Shown here: positions 6,882 to 15,041 of the stretch, piece after piece
Layout: each line of letters begins with the position of its first letter
How positions within the stretch are numbered: the stretch's first letter is position 1
Assembly (NCBI GenBank): GCA_025935195.1
Contig: JAICVS010000037.1
Span: 1-33,022, forward strand
DNA length: 33,022 nt
Origin: Ktedonobacterales bacterium
Lineage (GTDB): Bacteria > Chloroflexota > Ktedonobacteria > Ktedonobacterales > JADMIN01
Direction of reading: 5' to 3'
Translations under genes and position numbers: made by a program
The notes under the pieces: generated by a model
What the model was told of the DNA's origin: nothing
Database searches by the model: none
What the model saw: only the letters and a program-made list of their open reading frames with translations

Positions 6882-8231
6882 ATGGAGAAGCGCGCGAGCC
6901 GGGAAGCCGACCGTTTACAGGAGATCGTCTCGTTGTGTAAGCGCCGGGGCTTCGTCTTCCCCAGCAGCGAGATCTACGGCGGCCTGAACGCCGTCTTCGA
7001 TTACGGCCCTCTGGGTGTCGAGCTGAAGAACAACGTCAAGCGCGCCTGGTGGGACGCGATGACGCGCATGCGCGACGACGTGGTGGGGCTGGACTCCGGC
7101 ATCCTGATGGCGCGGCGTATCTGGCAGGCCTCCGGCCACGAAGAGGTCTTCACCGATCCGCTGGTGGACTGCACCAACTGCAAGGCGCGCTTCCGCGCCG
7201 ATCACGTCGCGGAGATGAGCGGCGATCCCAACGTCTGCCCGAACTGCGGCATGCGCGGCACGCTCACCGAGCCGCGCAAGTTCAACCTGATGTTCAAGAC
7301 CTACATGGGCCCCGTCGAGGACGACGCCGGCCTGATCTACCTGCGGCCCGAGACGGCGCAAGGCATCTACGTCAACTATGAGAACGTGCGCGCGAGCATG
7401 CGCAAGCGGCCGCCCTTCGGCATCGCGCAGATCGGCAAGGCGTTCCGCAACGAGATCAGCCCCGGCCAGTTCATCTACCGCACGCGCGAGTTCGAGCAGA
7501 TGGAGATGCAGTTCTTCATCAATCCCGACAGCGAGGAGCGCTGGTTCGACTACTGGCGCGACACGCGCATCCAGTGGTATCGGAGTCTGGGCATCAAGCC
7601 GGAGAACCTCCAGTTCCACCCGCACGACGCGGACGAGCTGGCGCACTATGCGCGCGCGGCGGTGGACGTGTACTACAACTTCCCCTTTGGCTGGCGCGAG
7701 ATCGAGGGCATCCACGACCGCACCGACTTCGACCTGCGCCGGCACATCGAGTTCAGCGGCAAAGACCTGAGCTACTTCGACGACCAGACGAAGCAGCGTT
7801 TCGTGCCGTTCATCATCGAGACATCGGCCGGCGCAGACCGCACCACCTTCGCCTTCCTGGCCGACGCATATGATGAGGACGAGGTGGAGGGTGAGAAGCG
7901 GGTGGTGCTGCGGCTGGATAAGCGGCTCGCGCCGGTCAAGGTCGCCGTGATACCGCTCGCCAAGAAGGAGCCGCTGGTGGCGCTGGCGCACAGCGTCCAC
8001 GACTCCATCCGCGCGCTCGGCCTGACACAGTACGACGACACCGGCGGCAGCATCGGCAAACGCTACCGCCGCCAGGACGAGATCGGCACGCCCTACTGCG
8101 TGGCGGTGGATTTCGACAGCCTGGACGACCAGAAGGTGACGATCCGCGAGCGCGACAGCATGAAACAGCCCCGCGGCCGCGTGCCCATTGCCGAGCTGCC
8201 GGCCATCCTTGCCGCCGACCTGGCCGGGTAG
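6882..8231 (+). CDS. glyS: Glycyl-tRNA synthetase, single-chain alpha2 type
   Basis: Charges tRNA-Gly with glycine in the cytoplasm. The 449-residue length fits the homodimeric class II enzyme shared by archaea, eukaryotes and many bacteria, not the alpha2-beta2 form. Visible marks include GGLNAVFDYGPLG near residue 33, a Cys4 zinc site (C97, C100, C119, C122), RPETAQG (about 155), the FRNEISPGQF motif 2 region, EGIHDRTDFDL, and a C-terminal anticodon-binding domain starting near RLAPVKVAVIPL. The ATG at 6882 is chosen because GAGAGGAG lies at 6863-6870, 11 bases upstream; the enzyme's conserved N-terminus begins soon after. The in-frame upstream extension includes the ribosome site itself and is unlikely to be translated. 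Confidence 0.96.
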   Translation: MEKRASREADRLQEIVSLCKRRGFVFPSSEIYGGLNAVFDYGPLGVELKNNVKRAWWDAMTRMRDDVVGLDSGILMARRIWQASGHEEVFTDPLVDCTNCKARFRADHVAEMSGDPNVCPNCGMRGTLTEPRKFNLMFKTYMGPVEDDAGLIYLRPETAQGIYVNYENVRASMRKRPPFGIAQIGKAFRNEISPGQFIYRTREFEQMEMQFFINPDSEERWFDYWRDTRIQWYRSLGIKPENLQFHPHDADELAHYARAAVDVYYNFPFGWREIEGIHDRTDFDLRRHIEFSGKDLSYFDDQTKQRFVPFIIETSAGADRTTFAFLADAYDEDEVEGEKRVVLRLDKRLAPVKVAVIPLAKKEPLVALAHSVHDSIRALGLTQYDDTGGSIGKRYRRQDEIGTPYCVAVDFDSLDDQKVTIRERDSMKQPRGRVPIAELPAILAADLAG

Positions 8232-8245
8232 GGGGTACGATTTTT

Positions 8246-8445
8246 ACCGCAGAGGGTACGGAGGGACACGGAGGATTTGGGAGGAAATGGAGAATGTGAG
8301 TGGAACAGTCAGGTGATGGGAGAGTGTGCATGCGCTCTCATCGGCGCCTGATGTGTTCCCGATTGATGCGGGATAGATCAGGCTGGCTGTCACGCATGTT
8401 TCCACTCCCTTCCTCACCTCTGTGTTCCTCCGTGTCCTCTGTGGT
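8246..8445. repeat. 200-bp element with 30-bp imperfect inverted ends
   Basis: The left end (8246-8275, beginning ACCGCAGAGG) and the reverse complement of the right end (8416-8445, beginning ACCACAGAGG) match at 24 of 30 positions. The roughly 140 bases between them carry no convincing reading frame. Purine-rich blocks built on CAGAGG/ACGGAGG motifs are a common type of dispersed intergenic repeat in GC-rich bacteria. The paired inverted arrangement makes this look like a small non-autonomous element or folded RNA. It fills the whole glyS-HEPN gap and ends 22 bases before the next start. Confidence 0.5.
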
Positions 8446-8466
8446 GAGTCTCTCTGGAGGCTGCCG

Positions 8467-8856
8467 ATGAGCCTGGACGAAGCGTTAGGCATGTATGCCG
8501 AGGCGGCGCAAGACCTCTCCAGCGCGGGGCTGGCGCAGGCCGCCGGCAACCTCTACAACTGCGCCGACCTGTGCAATCAGGTGGCCGAGAAGGTGTTGCA
8601 GGCCGTCTACGTGTTGCGGCACGACGCCCGCGCGCCCTATGACCACGATCTGCGCGCGCTCGGCGCGCTGGTGGGCGCTCCACCCGACGTGCTGGCCGAC
8701 CTCGACGCGCTCACGCCCTACCACCCCGAAGCGTTTCTGGCGCACCGCACCGTCGCGGAGGCGGACGACGCCGTGGGCGAGCGCGCGAGCGAGCTGCTGG
8801 CGATGACGCGCGGTGTGCTGCGCTGGGCGCGGCCCATCGTGCTGGGCGCGCAATAG
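8467..8856 (+). CDS. HEPN-domain protein (orphan)
   Basis: A 129-residue alpha-helical protein that resembles HEPN-domain proteins. The N-terminal helices (AEAAQDLSSAG, NLYNCADLCNQVAEKVLQAVY) fit the family's helix-rich start. The YDHDLRALG stretch (H60) fits the conserved His-Asp-Leu region. GGAGG at 8456-8460 supports the ATG at 8467. HEPN proteins are often RNases or the toxin half of HEPN-MNT pairs, but no nucleotidyltransferase partner is adjacent: glyS lies upstream and a cobalamin-binding-like gene downstream. The classical RNase motif (Arg-polar-x4-6-His) is not clearly present; R55 and H60 have the spacing but not the polar residue. Role unknown, possibly a non-catalytic RNA- or nucleotide-binding domain. 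Confidence 0.65.
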   Translation: MSLDEALGMYAEAAQDLSSAGLAQAAGNLYNCADLCNQVAEKVLQAVYVLRHDARAPYDHDLRALGALVGAPPDVLADLDALTPYHPEAFLAHRTVAEADDAVGERASELLAMTRGVLRWARPIVLGAQ

Positions 8857-8869
8857 TCCTCACCCCTGG

Positions 8870-8893
8870 CCCCTCTCCGTGCGGGGAAAGGGG
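8870..8893. repeat. Hairpin of a common GC-rich intergenic repeat
   Basis: CCCCTCTCC (8870-8878) pairs with the block at 8885-8893 with a single mismatch around a 6-base loop. The surrounding text (CTCACCCCTGGCCCCTCTCC) matches, from memory, a repeat seen many times in GC-rich genomes. It lies between the HEPN gene and the next start and may end the HEPN transcript, although no T-run follows. Confidence 0.45.
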
Positions 8894-8927
8894 AGCCAGA
8901 GCGGGCACAGCGGAAGGGAGGCCGGAG

Positions 8928-9839
8928 ATGACGGAGATGACGGAGATGACGAATCGGGCCGAGATGCGCATCGTCTCGCTGCTGCCGAGCGCGACGGAGA
9001 TTCTGTTCGCGCTGGGCCTGGGCGAACAGGTCGCCGCCGTCACACACGAGTGCGATTACCCGCCGGCCGCCGCGCGCAAGCCGCACATCACCAAAAGCCT
9101 GTTGCGGCCCGACATGACCAGCGGCGAGATTGATGCCGCCGTCCAATCACAGCTCAGCGCCGACGCCCACTCGCTCTACGCCATTGACCGCGCGCTGCTG
9201 GCGCGCATCGCTCCCGATCTGATCGTGACACAGCAGCTCTGCGAGGTCTGCGCCGTCGCTTACGACGAGGTGCTGGACGCCGTGCGCGCGTTGCCGCGCC
9301 GTCCCGAAGTGCTCAACCTGGAGCCGTCCACCCTGGCCGACGTCTTCGCGGACGTCCACTGTGTCGGCGCGGCGGCGGATCGGCAGGATACGGCCGGTCA
9401 GGTCGTCGCGGAGTTGGAGGCGCGCGTCGCGCGCGTGCGCGAGATCGTCTCCGGCGTGGCGGCGCGGCCGGTCGTGGCGTTTCTGGAGTGGATCGATCCA
9501 CTCTTCTGTGGCGGCCACTGGAACCCGGAGCTGGTGCGCCTCGCTGGCGGGATCGATCCGCTCGGCCGCGAGCATCAGCCCTCGGAGCGGATCACCTGGG
9601 AGGCGGTGCGTGAGGCGCGGCCGGAGGTGATGGTCATCTCCTGCTGTGGCTTCTCCGCCGAGCGCGCCCGCCAGGATTTGCCTATCCTGGAGGCGCTGCC
9701 CGGCTACGCGGATCTGCCCTGCGCCCGCGATGGCCGCGTCCATGTCGTAGACGGCGCGGCATATTTCAGCCGCCCCGGCCCGCGCCTGGTAGACAGCCTG
9801 GAACTGCTCGCGCGCCTCATCCACCCTGAGCTGTTTTAG
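8928..9839 (+). CDS. Cobalamin-binding / BtuF-like periplasmic-binding-fold protein
   Basis: A 303-residue protein of the helical-backbone substrate-binding fold shared by BtuF and siderophore-binding proteins. It opens with RIVSLLPSATEILFALGLG, the typical BtuF-type N-terminal pattern, and keeps the THECDYP and VTQQLCEVCAV segments of cobalamin-binding-like members. No signal peptide or lipobox is visible, so it appears cytoplasmic, as are several related actinobacterial and Chloroflexota proteins; its ligand is therefore uncertain. No BtuC or BtuD partner is nearby. SD-like AAGGGAGG (8914-8921) favours the ATG at 8928. The start lies in three copies of ATGACGGAG-like sequence, giving alternative in-frame ATGs at 8937 and 8946. 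Confidence 0.8.
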   Translation: MTEMTEMTNRAEMRIVSLLPSATEILFALGLGEQVAAVTHECDYPPAAARKPHITKSLLRPDMTSGEIDAAVQSQLSADAHSLYAIDRALLARIAPDLIVTQQLCEVCAVAYDEVLDAVRALPRRPEVLNLEPSTLADVFADVHCVGAAADRQDTAGQVVAELEARVARVREIVSGVAARPVVAFLEWIDPLFCGGHWNPELVRLAGGIDPLGREHQPSERITWEAVREARPEVMVISCCGFSAERARQDLPILEALPGYADLPCARDGRVHVVDGAAYFSRPGPRLVDSLELLARLIHPELF

Positions 9840-9938
9840 CGCGCATCGCGCGTCTCCCCTCGCCCCGCCTCGCTATAATCTGCATAATCTGACGGGCGGT
9901 CGGATACTGGCCTGGCGCTCCGAACAGGAGGGACGCGC

Positions 9939-10841
9939 ATGATTGTGATCACGGGCGCGGATGGCTTCGTGGGGCGCCACATCGTCGCGCGCCTCGCGGC
10001 GGAGGGGGAGCGCCCGCGCGCGATGGTGCGCGGGCCGGAGCGGGCGCGGCGGGTGCTCCCCGCTAACGGGGTGGAGCTGGCGCAGGGCGACACCACGCGG
10101 CCGGAGACGCTGGACGCGGCACTTGACGGCGCCGAGACGGTCATCCACTGCGCGTTCGTCGTCGCCAACCGCAAGCAGGGTCCAGGCGTCAGCTACTACG
10201 CCACCAACGTGCGCGGCACCAAAAATCTGGTGGCCGCGGCGAAACGTGCGGGCGTGCGGCGCATCGTGGTGATGGGCGGGCTTGGGACGAAGCCCTCACG
10301 CCGCGACGCCTATCTGCAAGGCCGCTACGAGGCCGACGAGGCGATCAGACAGAGCGGCCTGGCGTGGTCCATCATCGCGCCGTCGGTGCAGTTCGGCCCT
10401 GGCTCGCCCTTCATCGTCGGGCTGGCCGATCTCATCCGCTCCATGCCCGTCGTGCCGATGATCGGCAGCGGCGGCCGCACGTTCCAGCCGATCTGGGTGG
10501 AGGATGTCGTCACTTGCACGCTCAAGATGGCACGTGAGCCGGATCGCTACGACGGTCGCACCATTGAGGTCGGCGGGCCGGAGATCATCACCTACGCTCA
10601 CCTGCTGGACCTGCTGATGCGGACCATGCGCGTGAAGAAGCTGAAGCTGCCGGGGCCAGTGCCCTTCGCGCGCATCGGCGCCGGCATGATGGAGCTGGCG
10701 CTACCGCGGCCGCCGATCACCAGGGCAGCAATTGGCCTCTTCACATTCGACAACGTGACCGACCGCGATGCGGTCGAGCGCAACTTCGGCTTCCAGCCGA
10801 TGTCGCTGCGTGATTACCTCGCCCAGCACGGCGTGGCGTAG
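9939..10841 (+). CDS. Atypical SDR / NAD(P)-binding epimerase-like protein (NDUFA9-like)
   Basis: A 300-residue Rossmann-fold protein. The N-terminus has the dinucleotide motif TGADGFVG (residues 5-12). Then come GDTTRPETL, NVRGTKNLVAAAKRAGVRRIV and the IIAPSVQFGPGSPF substrate-domain entry, the order found in atypical extended SDRs related to complex I subunit NDUFA9. The usual YxxxK catalytic pair is not clear: the expected position reads GRYEADEA without the Lys. It may bind NAD(P) as a structural or regulatory protein, or act on a quinone or lipid-like substrate; the substrate is unknown. AGGAGG precedes the ATG. A TATAAT (9874-9879) in the gap may be its -10 box, but I see no good -35. 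Confidence 0.8.
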   Translation: MIVITGADGFVGRHIVARLAAEGERPRAMVRGPERARRVLPANGVELAQGDTTRPETLDAALDGAETVIHCAFVVANRKQGPGVSYYATNVRGTKNLVAAAKRAGVRRIVVMGGLGTKPSRRDAYLQGRYEADEAIRQSGLAWSIIAPSVQFGPGSPFIVGLADLIRSMPVVPMIGSGGRTFQPIWVEDVVTCTLKMAREPDRYDGRTIEVGGPEIITYAHLLDLLMRTMRVKKLKLPGPVPFARIGAGMMELALPRPPITRAAIGLFTFDNVTDRDAVERNFGFQPMSLRDYLAQHGVA

Positions 10842-10916
10842 CGTTCCCCTTCCTTGCCGGCGCCCGCGGCGAAGGCAGCCCGCGCAAACAGCTCGTGGCT
10901 GGGGAAGCCGCGGACG

Positions 10917-11900
10917 CTATTCGATCACGTCGCGTCGCGCCACCAGCAGCCAGCTCAAGCCGACGAGCGCCGCACAGTAGAGCAGCAGCGTCGCCAGCGC
11001 CTGGACCAGCGCCGGTGCCGCCAACACGATCTCGAATTGCAGCGGCGGGCCCGTCAAGACGAGCGGCCCATGACGCGCCGCCGCCTCGACCGCATCAGCA
11101 TTCACCTGCGGCGTGATGAAGCGTACGCCGTTGCCGCCGCCGGGAAGGGTCAGGAACGCGACGAAGGTAAAGACGGGCAGCGCCACGCGCTCGACGATCA
11201 AGACGCCGAGCGCACCCGCCGTACCCGCCGAGGCCGAGCGGCCCAGCGTGGCGAAGAACAACGCGATCAGGCTGTAGAGGAAGAGGCGCAGCGCGACCGC
11301 GCCCGCGTAGGCAGGGAGCTGCGCCCACGCCCAGCCCAGCGGCGGCACGGGCGCTGGATGGCCGCCGAGCAGCGGTCCGAGTGTCAGGCCGACGAGCGTG
11401 CCCAGCAGCAGCATGCCCGCCGCGATCACCAGGGCCGCGATCGCGAGGGCGAGCACTTGTGCGGCGAGCGCCCACCCGCGCCCGACCCCGCGCATGACAG
11501 CGACGCGGCGTGTGCCATAGGTGTACTCGTTGCCGATGAACGTGCCGGCGAGGATGCTCAGCAGGATGACCCCCATGAAATCCGTGTAGTCGCCCGCCGC
11601 CGAGATAGAGACCGGGAACGTCAGCCGCGCGAGCAGCGGCCCGCCGATATCGTCCGCCGCGTCGCCAGTCGACGTGACGTACAGAAAGACGGCCACGCCG
11701 ACGAGCGCGGCGTAGCCACCCAGCAGGAGCCCGAGCAGCACCTTCGCCGCGGGTCTGCGGCGTATGAGCGTGAGCTGCCAGCCGGCAAGCGACAGCAGAG
11801 AAGCTCCGCGTCTCCCGTCACGCGCGGCCACCCGGCGTTCAGGCGCACGTGCGGACGCTGGCGAGGTGCGCGGAGCGCTGCTGGCGCTGAGAGCGCTCAT
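10917..11900 (-). CDS. ABC-2 type permease of the peptide operon
   Basis: A 327-residue integral membrane protein with about six hydrophobic segments after a charged, Ser/Ala-rich cytoplasmic N-terminus (about 45 residues). The segment GTFIGNEYTYGTRRV (about residue 120) is the charged cytoplasmic loop typical of BcrB/NatB-like ABC-2 permeases. Its start codon overlaps the stop of the ATPase gene by four bases (ATGA at 11900-11897), so the two are translationally coupled. Together they should form a peptide- or drug-exporting transporter, here probably serving the small peptide encoded at 15278. A large loop between the first two membrane helices and another near residue 270 may face outside. 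The gap to the convergent SDR gene (10842-10916) shows no clear terminator. Confidence 0.88.
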   Translation of the reverse strand: MSALSASSAPRTSPASARAPERRVAARDGRRGASLLSLAGWQLTLIRRRPAAKVLLGLLLGGYAALVGVAVFLYVTSTGDAADDIGGPLLARLTFPVSISAAGDYTDFMGVILLSILAGTFIGNEYTYGTRRVAVMRGVGRGWALAAQVLALAIAALVIAAGMLLLGTLVGLTLGPLLGGHPAPVPPLGWAWAQLPAYAGAVALRLFLYSLIALFFATLGRSASAGTAGALGVLIVERVALPVFTFVAFLTLPGGGNGVRFITPQVNADAVEAAARHGPLVLTGPPLQFEIVLAAPALVQALATLLLYCAALVGLSWLLVARRDVIE

Positions 11901-13012
11901 GACACGTCTCCTTTCATGGCGCGCGTCGTGATCATAAACGGGCGCGACGGCTGCGAGGGCTCCGGAGGCGTTGTACCTGCCTCGGCCGTGCTCTCGCCCG
12001 TGAGCGCGAGGAAAATCCGCTCCAGGCCCGCCTCACGCGGGCGCATCGCCGTCGGAAACAAATCTCTCGCCGCCAGCAGCCGGGCGATCTCCGGCGCCCG
12101 GTCGGCGGGAGCGTTCACGAGCAGGCACCAGCCACCGGGCGGAGCATGACCGCCGGCCTCCGGCACGGCGAAGCTGGCCGCGCCCAGCCAGGAGAGCCCG
12201 CTCGCCCGTGCCGTCTGCACCGCCGCTAGCGCTCGCGGCAGCTCTTCCGGGCGAGCGAAGCTGATCTCGATGGCCTCCACTCCCGTCGCCAGGTCGCTCA
12301 CTGGTCCCTGCGCCAGCAGCCGGCCATCCTTCAGAATGGCGACGCGCGTGCAGAGGTGCTGCACCTCGTGGAGCAGGTGGCTGGCGAGCACAATGGTTTT
12401 CCCCGCCCGCGCCAGCCGCTCGACCAGCGCGCGCACGTCCACCATGCCGGCGGGATCCAACCCGTTGGTCGGCTCATCCAGCACGAGCAGCTCAGGGTCG
12501 GTGAGGAGCGCGGCGGCGATGCCCAGGCGCTGCTTCATGCCAAGCGAGTAGGTGCGGTAAGCGTCGCGCCCGCGTGCGGCCAGCCCGACCTGCGCCAGCG
12601 CCTCGCGGATGCGCTCTCGCGTCGCCCTCCCGCGCGGCATGCCGCTCAGGAGGGCGACGCCTGTCAGATTCTCCTCGCCGCCCAGGTATGGATAGAAGGC
12701 CGGCTGCTCGACGAGCGCGCCGATCCGGCTCGCCGCCTCGCGCAGCTGCGCGGGGTGGGTGGCGCTGCGGCCGAACACCTCGATTCGGCCCGAGGTCGGC
12801 CGCACGAGGCTGAGCAGCATGCGCAGCGTCGTCGTCTTGCCGGACCCGTTCGGTCCCAGCAGGCCGAAGACATCCCCGCGGCGCACCTCCAAGTTGAGGC
12901 CGTCCACAACCGTCCGCTGGCCATAGCGCTTGGTCAGGCCCTCGGTACGTAGCAGGAACTCGTCAATCGCTCGTTGCGGCTGATAGGTGGCCGCGGCGCT
13001 GGCGCTTCCCAC
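11897..13012 (-). CDS. ABC transporter ATPase, BcrA-type
   Basis: A 371-residue nucleotide-binding subunit. It has Walker A GPNGSGKT (53-60), the degenerate signature YSLGMKQ (154-160) typical of BcrA/antibiotic-type exporters, Walker B LLVLDE (174-179), and the H-loop in IVLASHLLHE. The last 130 residues form the C-terminal accessory region found in peptide-resistance and peptide-export ATPases. The start is GTG at 13012, with AAGGAG about 9 bases upstream; an ATG at 13020 is out of frame. It is 42 bases downstream of the M50 protease gene and overlaps the permease gene by four bases, so all are one operon. It likely powers export of, or immunity to, the operon's peptide. Confidence 0.92.
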   Translation of the reverse strand: MGSASAAATYQPQRAIDEFLLRTEGLTKRYGQRTVVDGLNLEVRRGDVFGLLGPNGSGKTTTLRMLLSLVRPTSGRIEVFGRSATHPAQLREAASRIGALVEQPAFYPYLGGEENLTGVALLSGMPRGRATRERIREALAQVGLAARGRDAYRTYSLGMKQRLGIAAALLTDPELLVLDEPTNGLDPAGMVDVRALVERLARAGKTIVLASHLLHEVQHLCTRVAILKDGRLLAQGPVSDLATGVEAIEISFARPEELPRALAAVQTARASGLSWLGAASFAVPEAGGHAPPGGWCLLVNAPADRAPEIARLLAARDLFPTAMRPREAGLERIFLALTGESTAEAGTTPPEPSQPSRPFMITTRAMKGDVS

Positions 13013-13054
13013 GGGGCCATCTCCTTCCCCTTCCCTCTGTCCGCTCGCTTCAAG

Positions 13055-14932
13055 TCACTGCGGCGAGCCAGTGCCGCCGGTGCAGGGCCCGCCGCGCTCC
13101 GGCGCCTGATCTCCCAGCGCGAAGGCGCGCACGAACTGCGCCAGCCGCGGGTCGCTGGCCGAAGCGAGACGCAATTGCCGTGCCCACGCCGAGGCCACGA
13201 CGGGCGCCGGCAGGCCGGGATAGGGGCTGACGATCACGTATTGCTCGCGGTGCGCGAGCTGACGCAGCCGGTCCACCTGATCCGCGGGCAGATCGGGGCG
13301 GTAGGTGATCCAGACGGCGCCATGCTCCATGGAATGGACCGCGTGCTCGTTCTCGATGGGAGCGGCGTAGAATCCACAGTTCTGCCAGACCGGCGAGTGG
13401 TTCCCGCCCACCGGGGGCGTCTGCGCGTAGGTGACGTGGCCGGTCACATGCAGGCGCGACGCGACCGCGAAGCTCTGAACACCAGGGGGCGGCGCCGCCT
13501 GTGCCGGAATCTGTGGGATCCAGAGGGAGGCCAGCAGCGCGACAAGTCCCACGGCGGCGAGCGCGCTCGCGGCGCGACGCGGCCAGGTCGGGCGGCCGAA
13601 GCGCCAGAGGCCAAGGGCCACCGGCTTGCCAAGGCCGTAGAGGACCAGCGCCAGCCCGATGAATCCGAGGCCGATCAGGACCATCTGCATGACGGCGAGC
13701 ACCATCACCGCGACGTTGCCCGTGCTGGCCCCGTTGAGGAACTGCCCGTTCTGCCGCAGCACCGCGTCTTTGGTGGAGAGCGCAAAACTAGGCGCACCGG
13801 ACACGACGAAATAGGTGAGCAACGCCAGCACCGGCACCGTAACCGCCAGGTAGAGCAGGAAGATGCCTGCCGACCACCGCTTCAGCGGTGGAAGCTTGGA
13901 CCCGGCGGCATCGGGCAGCCGCAGCACGCGCGCCAGGAATGGACCGGCCTGCGAGAAGAAGTCCGGCACGCCCGCCAGGTCCGTGAGCGCCCAATAGCCG
14001 TCGAGCCGCGCGAACGGGATGAACTGCGTGATGATGTCAATATCAATCAAGAGGACGATGGCGAGCAGGTACTCGGCGTGCGTGAGCTGATACAGCCCGA
14101 TGGTGCCGAGCGCGAACAGCAAGTGAAAGTAGATGCCGCCGAGATCGGTGCGCACGCGGGCCAGGCGGCCGAGGCGATAGCTGTCGGTGACATCCGTGTA
14201 GAAGGCGGGATAGATGAAATAGAGCCCAGCGCCCATGCCGCGCACCTGCCCCCCGCCATAGCACAACGCCGAGGCGTGGCCGAACTCGTGGAAGACGGAA
14301 GCGGCGAGCGCGATGAGCAACACCACGAGCAACAATCCGGGCGTATAGACAGCCTCTTGTACGGCGGCCGCGAAGCCGTGCCGGGCGAAGAGCCACCACT
14401 GCGCAAAGACCGCCAGCCCCAGCAGCGGGACGAGCAGCGCCGGCCAGTAGAGGAATTGCAGCACGCGCGTGAGCGGGTTGATGAGGCGCGGGCCAAGCAA
14501 GCGGGTCCGCATGTTGAGCCGCAGCGGCGATCGGACCAGCGCGACCGTGCGCTCTGGCGCGGCTGGCTGTGGGCCGAGACTGGCGGGAGCCTGCGCCGTA
14601 GACGCGATCAGTCCCAGCGGCGCTAGCTTGGCCTGGATGAGCTGCCGCACCTGCTCCGCCGTCACCAGCCACTCGGTATTCGCCGTGACCCCAGCGGCAA
14701 TCTCGTCCAGCGCCCGCTCGCCATCAATCTGCTCGGCGACACGGTAGAGCAATTCGGTCACCTGGAGGAAGCGCCCGCCGCGCGCGATCAACCATTGTGT
14801 CTGCTGGAATCCCATCCCCTGCATCGGGCCGAGGAGTCGTACATCCGCGGCAAGCGCGGGTCGCTCAGGAAGAGCGGTCACCGGGCGGATAGCGTGATCA
14901 TCATGGGCGGGCGGCGTGGTCTGCTGGGGCAT
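13055..14932 (-). CDS. PqqD-like / M50 site-2-type protease / DUF3105 fusion
   Basis: A 625-residue three-part membrane protein. Residues about 25-110 resemble a PqqD-like domain (FLQVTELLYRVAEQIDG, GLIAS end), the fold that binds leader peptides in RiPP pathways. Residues about 150-470 are a multi-span M50 metalloprotease with HEFGH (215-219) and a later LDGYW (D311) as the likely third zinc ligand. Residues about 490-620 match DUF3105, with conserved GGNHSPVWQNCGFY and HSMEHGAVW, predicted outside the membrane. GGAGGG 8 bases upstream supports the ATG at 14932. Peptide-modification loci often pair M50 proteases with ABC exporters, which are the next two genes here. The probable substrate is the peptide encoded 110 bases upstream. 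The DUF3105 domain's function is unknown; it could bind the processed product. Confidence 0.85.
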   Translation of the reverse strand: MPQQTTPPAHDDHAIRPVTALPERPALAADVRLLGPMQGMGFQQTQWLIARGGRFLQVTELLYRVAEQIDGERALDEIAAGVTANTEWLVTAEQVRQLIQAKLAPLGLIASTAQAPASLGPQPAAPERTVALVRSPLRLNMRTRLLGPRLINPLTRVLQFLYWPALLVPLLGLAVFAQWWLFARHGFAAAVQEAVYTPGLLLVVLLIALAASVFHEFGHASALCYGGGQVRGMGAGLYFIYPAFYTDVTDSYRLGRLARVRTDLGGIYFHLLFALGTIGLYQLTHAEYLLAIVLLIDIDIITQFIPFARLDGYWALTDLAGVPDFFSQAGPFLARVLRLPDAAGSKLPPLKRWSAGIFLLYLAVTVPVLALLTYFVVSGAPSFALSTKDAVLRQNGQFLNGASTGNVAVMVLAVMQMVLIGLGFIGLALVLYGLGKPVALGLWRFGRPTWPRRAASALAAVGLVALLASLWIPQIPAQAAPPPGVQSFAVASRLHVTGHVTYAQTPPVGGNHSPVWQNCGFYAAPIENEHAVHSMEHGAVWITYRPDLPADQVDRLRQLAHREQYVIVSPYPGLPAPVVASAWARQLRLASASDPRLAQFVRAFALGDQAPERGGPCTGGTGSPQ

Positions 14933-15041
14933 CGCGCAAGCCCTCCAACGTGTCACGGAGCGGGTCGCGCTCGCGATCCGCTCCGTTGCTGTGTGTCCGT
15001 TGTGGCACGAACGTCATCTGATCACTCCGTGCCATCTCGGT

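Noticed and set aside
6915-8000. 361-residue leftward frame opposite glyS
   Set aside because: Shadow of the glyS codons; glyS carries all class II motifs.
8928-8954. ATGACGGAG tandem repeat as a regulatory array
   Set aside because: Three short copies inside the coding start; more simply explained as a microsatellite-like N-terminus (MTEMTEMT).
10854-12149. Long + strand open frame opposite the ABC permease and ATPase
   Set aside because: Composition is repetitive Arg/Asp/Gln and the opposite strand holds overlapping, motif-bearing genes.
12974-14626. Long + strand open frame opposite the M50 protease
   Set aside because: Low-complexity Arg/Glu/Gln-rich translation opposite a gene with clear catalytic motifs; no ribosome site.
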